A stretch of DNA of 5,004 nt from Treponema sp. (GTDB lineage: Bacteria > Spirochaetota > Spirochaetia > Treponematales > Treponemataceae): contig JAFPCT010000188.1 of NCBI GenBank assembly GCA_017390125.1, positions 1 to 5,004 on the forward strand. The letters run 5' to 3'. Positions 1 to 5,004 of this stretch are shown here, one piece after another. The stretch's first letter is position 1. Every line of letters begins with the position of its first letter. Below the pieces are notes generated by a model, which was given only the letters and a program-made list of their open reading frames with translations, had not been told where the DNA came from and searched no databases. Made by a program: the position numbers and the translations under genes.

Positions 1-4
1 ATGC

Positions 5-34
5 AAAAAAAGCGCAGGGAGCAAGTCCCCGCAC
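5..34 (-). terminator. Rho-independent terminator of ileS
   Basis: Read on the minus strand, GTGCGGGGA (34-26), a five-base loop CTTGC (25-21) and TCCCTGCGC (20-12) form a nine-pair stem with two G-U wobbles. The stem is followed at once by seven T residues (11-5). It begins ten bases after the ileS stop codon, the expected place for its intrinsic terminator. The A-T pair 11/35 could lengthen the stem. On the plus strand the hairpin is followed only by TTTTCT, so termination of rightward transcripts would be weaker. Confidence 0.9.
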
Positions 35-44
35 TTTTCTGAGA

Positions 45-3000
45 TTAAGCCTTTTCAATAGAAATGCTCCACTTCTTGTCGTCAGCATCAACTTCTGTCG
101 TATTTGAAATTGAAGAAGCAAATTCTGCAGATGAAGCAAGAACTTCACCCTTTACAAAATCTGCAAACATTTCGAACGCAGCCTTAAGGTCAGCATCTCC
201 TGAAACTGAAAGTTTAATTCTGTCAGTTACGTTCAAGCCGCTTTCCTTTCGCAGGTTCTGAATGCCTCGTACAAGATCTCTTACATAACCTTCTTTCTTA
301 AGCTCGTCAGTAATCTTTGAATCAAGACCGACAGTAAGAGTTCCTTCATTGAGAACCTTAAGTCCGTCTTTTTCAAGACGCTCAATGATAAGTTTTTCTT
401 CTGAAAGTTCTACGGCAGCACCGTCAACATCGATTGAAAGCTTTGTTCCTTCAAGAATTGACTGGATCTGCTCAGAAGAAAGTGTCTGAATTACAGCGGC
501 AGCAGCTTTCATCTTAGGACCAAGTTCTTTTCCAAGAACCTTGAAGTTTGCCTTTGCTTTATATTCTACAAGCTCATCTTCCCTGTCATGGAATTCAACT
601 TTCTTTACGTTAAGCTCCTCACGGATAGAATCTTCCATCTCTGCGAGAACGCGTTTTTCCTCTGAATTTCTTGTGACAAGAGCAACAGAAGCAAGCGGCT
701 GACGGTTCTTAAGGTTGAATGTATTTCTGAGACTTCGGCCCATAGAAACAGCCTGCTGAACAGTAGCCATCTTGAACTCAAGCTCTTCGTTGCGCCATGC
801 ATCATTGCAGACCGGATAATCTGAAAGATGAACAGATTCCTTGTCTGAAGCAGTCTTAAGGTTCAGCCACATCTGTTCTGTAATGAACGGAATGAACGGA
901 CATGCAACCTGGCTGAATGTCTTCAACGCAATGTAAAGGGCTTCATATGCTTCCTTCTTGTCAGAATCGTTTTCGCTCTTCCAGAAGCGGCGGCGGCTTC
1001 GGCGGATATACCAGTTATTCATCTCGTCAATAAACTTAACGATAGGATCAACCGCACCGCTCAAATCGTAATCCTCAAGTCCTGAAGTAACGTCCTTGAT
1101 AAGTTTCTGTGTAATTGAAAGAAGCCATGCATCAAGCGGATTTGAAGGAGTCTTATTGTCAAACAGATGACCGTCCGGCTGAACACCGTCGATGTTCGCA
1201 TATGTTACATAGAAACTGTAGCTGTTCCACAACGGAAGGATAATGTTCTTGATTACGTCACGAACACCCTCATCACTGTAGCGAAGGTCATTTGCCATAA
1301 CTACAGGCGAGTGAATAAGGAACAGACGAAGCGCGTCTGCACCGAACTTATCAATTGCCTCAACCGGATCAGTGTAATTTCTGAGAGATTTGCTCATCTT
1401 GCGTCCGTCAGAAGCAAGGACAAGTCCGTTTACGATACAGTTCTGGAATGCCGGTCTGTCGAACAGGTGGCTGGCAAGAATTGTAAGCGTATAGAACCAT
1501 CCGCGGGTCTGGTCAAGACCTTCAGAAATGAAGTTTGCCGGGAAATGGCTTTCGAAATATTCTTTATTTTCAAAAGGATAATGCTGCTGAGCGTAAGGCA
1601 TTGAGCCGGACTCGAACCAGCAGTCAAATACTTCCGGAATACGGTGCATTATTTTTCCGCATTCAGGACATTTGATAGTAATTTTATCAACAAACTGCTT
1701 GTGCAGATCTTCTGGATAAACGCCTGAAAGATCATTAAGCTCCTGACGGCTTCCGACACAGATAGTGTGCTTGCACTCAGGATCCTCGCACTTCCAGATA
1801 GGAATCGGGTTACCCCAGTAGCGGTTGCGGCTTACAGCCCAGTCGCGGCTTCCGGCAAGCCATTTACCGAAACGACCTTCCTTGATGTGGGCCGGCTGCC
1901 ACTTGATCTGGCTGTTGGCGCGGAGCAAAGCGTCGTGATGATCAGCAACCTTTACGAACCATGAGCCGATTCCACGGTAGATAAGAGGAGAAGAACATCT
2001 CCAGCAGTGTGGATATGAGTGAACGATTGTATCGCGCTTAACAAGTTTCTTTTCTTCCTTGAGGCGCTGGATGATTTCCTTATCGCAGTCTTTTACAAAG
2101 CGGCCTGCATATTCAGGAATCTTCTTTGTAAATTTACACTCAGCGTCAATAGGCTCTACTTCAGGTACTCCAGAACCAGCAAATACTTTATGGTCCTCTT
2201 CACCGAATGCAGGAGCGATATGAACTATACCTGTACCGTCTTCTGTAGAAACGTAATCTGCATTGAACATGCGGAAAGCGCCCTTCTCACACTTCTGCTT
2301 AGATTCTTCTTCGCAAACTTTCGGATCTTTAAGAGAAGCAAAATATGGGAAAAGAGGCTCGTATTCAGCACCGATAAAATCCTTACCCTTTGCGCGGTAA
2401 ATGATTTCATAAGCTGACTCTTCTTTATAGTAAGCAGAAAGACGTGCTTCTGCAAAAATGTAGAAATCACCGCTTTCTTTATCAAGAATCTTAACGTAGT
2501 CAATGTCCGGTCCCATACAAAGACCAAGGTTTGAAGGCAAAGTCCAAGGAGTTGTCGTCCATGCAAGGAAATAAGTTTTTCCGTTTGCCATGTCAGCGTC
2601 TTTAACGCCGGCAGGAGCCTTTGTAACCTTGAAGCGGACAGTTACAGTTGCATCCTGAACGTCCTTGTATCCCTGTGCAAGCTCATGAGTAGAAAGAACA
2701 GTTGAGCAGCGAGGACAATACGGAAGAATGTATTTTCCTTCATAAATGAGGCCTTTATCCCAGAGAGCCTTTGCAACCCACCAGATTGATTCCATGTAAT
2801 CAGGATTCATTGTCTTGTAGTCGTGGTCAAAGTCAACCCAGCGTCCCATCCGGGTAATGGTCTTTCTCCATTCTGAAGTATATTTCAAAACGGAAGCCTT
2901 ACACTTGTCATTGAATTTATCAATTCCGTAGGCTTCAATTTCATGTTTTGAGTTGATACCGAGTTCTTTTTCAATAAGGTTTTCAACTGGAAGACCGTGA

Positions 3001-3263
3001 CAGTCCCAACCGAACCGTCGCTCAACCTTCTTCCCTTTCATTGTCTGATAGCGCGGAATAATATCCTTAATTGTGGAAGGAATGAAATGTCCGAAATGCG
3101 GAAGTCCTGTTGCAAACGGAGGGCCGTCATAAAACACGAATTCTTCAGCACCCTCGCGCTGACTTACCGACTTTTTGAAAATATCATTGTCCTGCCAATA
3201 TTTAAGTACTTCTTCTTCCTGCTTTGGGAAGTCTGCTTTTGAATCTACCGGTTTATAACTCAT
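45..3263 (-). CDS. ileS: Isoleucine--tRNA ligase, type 2 (eukaryotic-like)
   Basis: Cytoplasmic class I aminoacyl-tRNA synthetase that charges tRNA-Ile with isoleucine using ATP and edits mischarged valine. Visible in the 1072-residue product: the HIGH-type signature HFGH at 56-59; GWDCHGLPVE at 85-94; the CP1 editing domain from WTTTPWTLPSN (235-245) to GTGIVHIAPAFGEED (343-357), with the conserved Asp357; RDWAVSRNRYWG at 473-484; DCWFESGS at 547-554; KMSKS at 622-626; and an anticodon-binding region around 705-860 with NNWYIRRSRRRFW at 749-761. Eight cysteines suit two zinc sites: C183/C186 with C420/C423, and C492/C497 with C532/C535. Length, the long C-terminal region (about 860-1072) and the motif wording match the type 2 family rather than the E. 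coli type. The ATG at 3263 is preceded in frame by TAA with no start codon between, and the next in-frame ATG is codon 75, so the start is firm. No Shine-Dalgarno is visible in the bases before it. The gene is intact. Confidence 0.98.
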   Translation of the reverse strand: MSYKPVDSKADFPKQEEEVLKYWQDNDIFKKSVSQREGAEEFVFYDGPPFATGLPHFGHFIPSTIKDIIPRYQTMKGKKVERRFGWDCHGLPVENLIEKELGINSKHEIEAYGIDKFNDKCKASVLKYTSEWRKTITRMGRWVDFDHDYKTMNPDYMESIWWVAKALWDKGLIYEGKYILPYCPRCSTVLSTHELAQGYKDVQDATVTVRFKVTKAPAGVKDADMANGKTYFLAWTTTPWTLPSNLGLCMGPDIDYVKILDKESGDFYIFAEARLSAYYKEESAYEIIYRAKGKDFIGAEYEPLFPYFASLKDPKVCEEESKQKCEKGAFRMFNADYVSTEDGTGIVHIAPAFGEEDHKVFAGSGVPEVEPIDAECKFTKKIPEYAGRFVKDCDKEIIQRLKEEKKLVKRDTIVHSYPHCWRCSSPLIYRGIGSWFVKVADHHDALLRANSQIKWQPAHIKEGRFGKWLAGSRDWAVSRNRYWGNPIPIWKCEDPECKHTICVGSRQELNDLSGVYPEDLHKQFVDKITIKCPECGKIMHRIPEVFDCWFESGSMPYAQQHYPFENKEYFESHFPANFISEGLDQTRGWFYTLTILASHLFDRPAFQNCIVNGLVLASDGRKMSKSLRNYTDPVEAIDKFGADALRLFLIHSPVVMANDLRYSDEGVRDVIKNIILPLWNSYSFYVTYANIDGVQPDGHLFDNKTPSNPLDAWLLSITQKLIKDVTSGLEDYDLSGAVDPIVKFIDEMNNWYIRRSRRRFWKSENDSDKKEAYEALYIALKTFSQVACPFIPFITEQMWLNLKTASDKESVHLSDYPVCNDAWRNEELEFKMATVQQAVSMGRSLRNTFNLKNRQPLASVALVTRNSEEKRVLAEMEDSIREELNVKKVEFHDREDELVEYKAKANFKVLGKELGPKMKAAAAVIQTLSSEQIQSILEGTKLSIDVDGAAVELSEEKLIIERLEKDGLKVLNEGTLTVGLDSKITDELKKEGYVRDLVRGIQNLRKESGLNVTDRIKLSVSGDADLKAAFEMFADFVKGEVLASSAEFASSISNTTEVDADDKKWSISIEKA

Positions 3264-3271
3264 AATAGACC

Positions 3272-3300
3272 ATTATAATTAAATAAATGATTTTGTTCTA
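3272..3300 (-). promoter_or_regulatory. Putative sigma-70-type promoter of ileS
   Basis: On the minus strand a perfect -10 hexamer TATAAT (3277-3272) lies 17 bases after TAGAAC (3300-3295), which matches the -35 consensus at only three of six positions. The -10 element ends eight bases before the ileS ATG. A transcript starting at the usual distance would therefore have a leader of about 0-3 bases, leaving no room for a ribosome binding site. This is pattern matching in AT-rich DNA, but the exact TATAAT with optimal spacing makes it a reasonable call. I see no T-box-like leader. Confidence 0.55.
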
Positions 3301-3336
3301 CTATTTTTCTGAACAAAGCCCAATTCCTCAAGTGAA

Positions 3337-3513
3337 TTAACAGTCCGGTAATGATTGCAAGAAGGCTTTTCCTATGCTCCGTGATTCGGAGCCCCCGCTT
3401 TCAGCATGTTTTTCATCAGACTGGCACAATGCCGCGAAACTGTTGTCAGAACCTTTCAACCAGAAAAACCACGGATAAGAAACAGAATCTACTGTAATCA
3501 GCCCAGGCTCACG
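3337..3513 (-). other. Start-less open frame and hairpin-rich patch; possible gene remnant or dispersed element
   Basis: On the minus strand a frame is open for 58 codons (3513 down to 3340), bounded by TGA (3516-3514) and TAA (3339-3337). It has no ATG or GTG; only internal TTG codons could start it. It overlaps the last 16 bases of the zip gene. The conceptual peptide includes YPWFFWLKGSDNSFAAL and ends in IGKAFLQSLPDC. Its general run (WL.GS...AAL..SD...G..AFL) loosely resembles the C-terminal tails of some secreted repeat-rich bacterial proteins, which hints at a broken gene end. The same DNA carries inverted repeats: CAGTC/GACTG (3341-3345 with 3419-3423) enclosing GCTCCG/CGGAGC (3376-3381 with 3387-3392), with ATGCT/AGCAT (3374-3378 with 3403-3407) as an alternative pairing. 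I cannot tell whether it is a remnant, a structured RNA, a repeat element or chance. Confidence 0.25.
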
Positions 3514-4274
3514 TCAAGAATCATCATGATTATGAAGCCCAGACCGAATCCTACAGTTGCAAAATTGGAATGTTCGCCCTGGCTTGATTCCGGAATCAGC
3601 TCCTCCACAACGACAAAAAGCATAGCTCCGGCGGCAAATGAAAGCAGATAAGGAAGGACAGCCGTAACTTCCCTGGCAAATAAAAGTGTCAGCAGACCGA
3701 AAACAGGTTCTACGACACCAGAGAGCATTCCGTATAAAAAAGCCCTGGGCTTTCCGTTGCCGTCACTGGCCAGAGGAAGGGAAATTATCGCGCCTTCAGG
3801 AAAATTCTGCACCGCGATACCGATTGAAAGAGCAAAGACGCCTGCAAAGGCAATCTGTCCGTTTCCGCACAGAAAACCGGCAGCAACAACGCCTACAGCC
3901 ATACCTTCAGGAATGTTGTGCAGAGTCACAGCAAGGGCAAGCATCGTAGTCTTTTTAAATTTTGAGACAGGACCGTCCGGTTTTTCCGCGTTAAGATGAA
4001 TATGAGGAGTAACAATATCCAGAATGTACAGGAATGCCATTCCAGCAAGGATTCCGACAGCCGCAGGAACAAAGGCAAGTCTTTCCCATTGGGAAGAACT
4101 TTCAATTGCAGGAATTATAAGTGACCATACCGAAGCGGCGACCATTACTCCGGAAGCAAAACCAAGAAGGGTTTTCTGTACAGATTCATTCAGGTCATTT
4201 TTCAGAAAAAAAACTGCAGCAGCTCCAAGGACTGTTCCTGCAAATGGAATCATCAAAAGTATAAGTACATTCAT
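3498..4274 (-). CDS. ZIP-family divalent metal transporter (GufA/ZupT-like)
   Basis: Inner-membrane transporter of the ZIP family, which brings zinc, iron, manganese or related divalent cations into the cytoplasm. The 258-residue product has about eight hydrophobic segments (roughly 2-24, 35-57, 68-88, 109-134, 143-165, 176-200, 205-225 and 238-256). The two family metal-binding motifs are intact: HNIPEG at 119-124 and QNFPEG at 156-161. Also present are GVVEP (186-190), AGAMLFVVVEELIPES (215-230) and a C-terminal GFGLGFIIMMILDVSLG, all typical of the GufA branch. A short charged loop with HIH (91-93) separates segments three and four. Length is normal and no key residue is missing. The sequence does not fix which metal is carried, so no symbol is given. 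A weak Shine-Dalgarno-like AAAGG (4283-4279) sits four bases before the ATG. Downstream lies a 234-base gap before ileS on the same strand, with no clear terminator; upstream is a divergent gene for an exported protein. Confidence 0.95.
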   Translation of the reverse strand: MNVLILLMIPFAGTVLGAAAVFFLKNDLNESVQKTLLGFASGVMVAASVWSLIIPAIESSSQWERLAFVPAAVGILAGMAFLYILDIVTPHIHLNAEKPDGPVSKFKKTTMLALAVTLHNIPEGMAVGVVAAGFLCGNGQIAFAGVFALSIGIAVQNFPEGAIISLPLASDGNGKPRAFLYGMLSGVVEPVFGLLTLLFAREVTAVLPYLLSFAAGAMLFVVVEELIPESSQGEHSNFATVGFGLGFIIMMILDVSLG

Positions 4275-4280
4275 GATGCC

Positions 4281-4309
4281 TTTATACTTTATGACCGGGA
4301 ATAAATCAA
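4281..4309 (-). promoter_or_regulatory. Putative promoter of the ZIP transporter gene
   Basis: On the minus strand TTGATT (4309-4304; four of six -35 positions) lies 17 bases before TATAAA (4286-4281; five of six -10 positions). The -10 hexamer ends only six bases before the ATG, so transcription from it would start at or about the first codon. It also overlaps the AAAGG that would serve as ribosome binding site. Either the mRNA is leaderless, or this pair is fortuitous and the real promoter lies further upstream. Confidence 0.35.
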
Positions 4310-4310
4310 G

Positions 4311-4328
4311 AGTTAATCTTGACTAACT
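4311..4328. promoter_or_regulatory. 18-base inverted repeat, candidate operator in the divergent promoter region
   Basis: AGTTAATCTTGACTAACT is an imperfect palindrome in which 14 of 18 positions are symmetric (AGTTA-a-TC-tt-GA-c-TAACT). It sits in the 90-base gap between the divergent zip and exported-protein genes. It directly abuts the candidate zip -35 element and contains TTGACT (4319-4324), a five-of-six -35 match facing the rightward gene. Its TTA...TAA ends recall operators of DtxR/MntR-type metalloregulators, which would suit a metal importer, but the match to any published consensus is partial and the regulator is not in the window. Confidence 0.35.
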
Positions 4329-4364
4329 ATATATTTTCCCTAAGTTTATTCCGATAATCTTAAC

Positions 4365-5004
4365 ATGAAAAAAAATCTTTCAGCCCTTATCTCTTTCATT
4401 CTTCTACAGAGTGTTTTTGCTCAGACCCCGGAAATTTTCAGGGGCATCTGGAAAGGTGAAGACCGCTATATTTTCTGGGGTGAGAACAACGAGACTGCAG
4501 TAATACTGAAAGACTACTACGGCTGGTACTACGACAGGGCTGCAGAACCGGAGGAATTTGAAAATCAGTCGGCAAGAAAACGAAACATAGCCACCGGAAA
4601 GCAAGGAAAGCGCATACAGTCAGCATTCAATAAAATCTCTGGGACAGACGACATATGGGAAATCACCTTCTCATACGACAAAAAAACTAAATCAGTTTTT
4701 CCGGTTTTCATACTTGATGACAAACTTTATGTAGATTTTCTCGTAAAGATTCCATACAGCGAGGAACATTCAACTGGTGCCGTAAATTCTGAAAATACAG
4801 AAGACGCCCTGTTTTACGGATACTGGCAGGGTCTGAACACATCAGATTCAATCAGAATTCATGAAAGAAAAAATGCGGACAATATCATCTCCTGGTACAT
4901 TACGCAGCAGGGAGCATATCGCCTGAGATTCTGGCAGACCGGAATGAAAACCGAGGACACAAAAGCGGCGTTTGCAGACGGTTCAATGCTCTACACTGTA
5001 AACA
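4365..5004 (+). CDS. Exported protein of unknown function, 5' part (cut by window edge)
   Basis: The frame opens at ATG 4365 and stays open to the end of the window, giving 213 codons of a longer gene. Residues 1-19 form a clear signal peptide: MKKN, a hydrophobic stretch LSALISFILL, then VFA before Gln20, a good signal peptidase I site. There is no lipobox cysteine. The product is therefore exported across the inner membrane, to the periplasm or beyond. The mature part is rich in aromatic and charged residues, lacks further membrane segments, and looks like beta-strand protein. Two similar blocks occur: FRGIWKGEDRYIF (25-37) and FYGYWQGLNTSDSIRI (150-165). Both are G-x-W-x-G followed by alternating residues, which suggests two related domains about 125 residues apart. 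I do not recognise the family. The signal peptide fixes the start. No Shine-Dalgarno is seen in the bases before it. The gene is divergent from the ZIP gene, with 90 bases between the two starts. Confidence 0.85.
   Translation, partial: MKKNLSALISFILLQSVFAQTPEIFRGIWKGEDRYIFWGENNETAVILKDYYGWYYDRAAEPEEFENQSARKRNIATGKQGKRIQSAFNKISGTDDIWEITFSYDKKTKSVFPVFILDDKLYVDFLVKIPYSEEHSTGAVNSENTEDALFYGYWQGLNTSDSIRIHERKNADNIISWYITQQGAYRLRFWQTGMKTEDTKAAFADGSMLYTVN

Noticed and set aside
1..42. Short plus-strand frame ATG CAA AAA ... TGA of 13 codons.
   Set aside because: It coincides with the ileS terminator hairpin and T-run complement, and no upstream sequence is available to show a start signal.
1167..1604. 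Plus-strand open frame of 145 codons inside ileS.
   Set aside because: It lies wholly antisense to a conserved, intact ileS. Its peptide shows no recognisable domain and I see no ribosome binding site for it. The other long antisense and alternative-frame ORFs in ileS (for example 2019-2417 plus and 2225-2566 minus) are rejected for the same reason.
3322..3338. Hairpin AATTC/GAATT with a seven-base loop upstream of ileS.
   Set aside because: The stem is only five AT-rich pairs and has no adjacent T-run. It is too weak to call a terminator or operator.
3395..3425. On the minus strand CTGATGA (3417-3411) followed shortly by GAAA (3402-3399), like a hammerhead ribozyme core.
   Set aside because: The ten bases between the two core motifs (AAAACATGCT) cannot form stem II, and no NUH cleavage site closes a stem III that starts from the GAAA. 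The match is taken as chance.
4024..4326. Plus-strand open frame of 100 codons across the zip gene start.
   Set aside because: It is antisense to a clear ZIP transporter with intact motifs, and its Ala/Pro/Arg-rich peptide is what the complement of membrane-protein codons gives.
4404..4626. Two overlapping minus-strand open frames of 62-66 codons within the rightward gene.
   Set aside because: They are antisense to the frame with a clean signal peptide and unbroken coding to the window edge, and they have no motif of their own.

Overview
The window looks like chromosomal DNA of a spirochaete of the genus Treponema. The basis is the large leftward gene. It encodes an isoleucyl-tRNA synthetase of the archaeal/eukaryotic-like type (type 2), as treponemes carry, and stretches such as FYDGPPFATGLPHFGHF and PYCPRCSTVLSTHEL read like the treponemal proteins as I remember them. 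The genus call rests on recall, not on a search. Base composition looks moderate throughout, and I see no insertion sequence, integrase, CRISPR array, tRNA or rRNA gene.

Layout, left to right. Positions 5-34 hold a strong rho-independent terminator for the leftward gene. Positions 45-3263 (minus) are complete ileS, 1072 codons. Positions 3264-3497 are a 234-base gap. It holds a good promoter-like pair just before ileS and a hairpin-rich patch that also carries an open minus-strand reading frame without a start codon (3337-3513), perhaps a gene remnant or a dispersed element. Positions 3498-4274 (minus) encode a complete ZIP-family metal transporter of 258 residues. Positions 4275-4364 are a 90-base divergent promoter region with an 18-base inverted repeat that could be an operator. 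From 4365 to the right edge (plus) runs the 5' part (213 codons) of a gene for an exported protein of unknown function.

The genes do not form an obvious pathway. ileS is housekeeping, the ZIP protein is a membrane metal importer, and the truncated gene encodes a protein exported across the inner membrane. The zip and ileS genes share a strand and no good terminator separates them, so some read-through is possible. The zip gene and the exported-protein gene are divergent and could share control through the 4311-4328 repeat.

I found no clear novel multi-gene system. The items most worth a second look are the start regions, the 3337-3513 patch and the 4311-4328 repeat. All three genes have a -10-like hexamer only 6-8 bases before the ATG and a weak or absent Shine-Dalgarno, which suggests leaderless transcripts.
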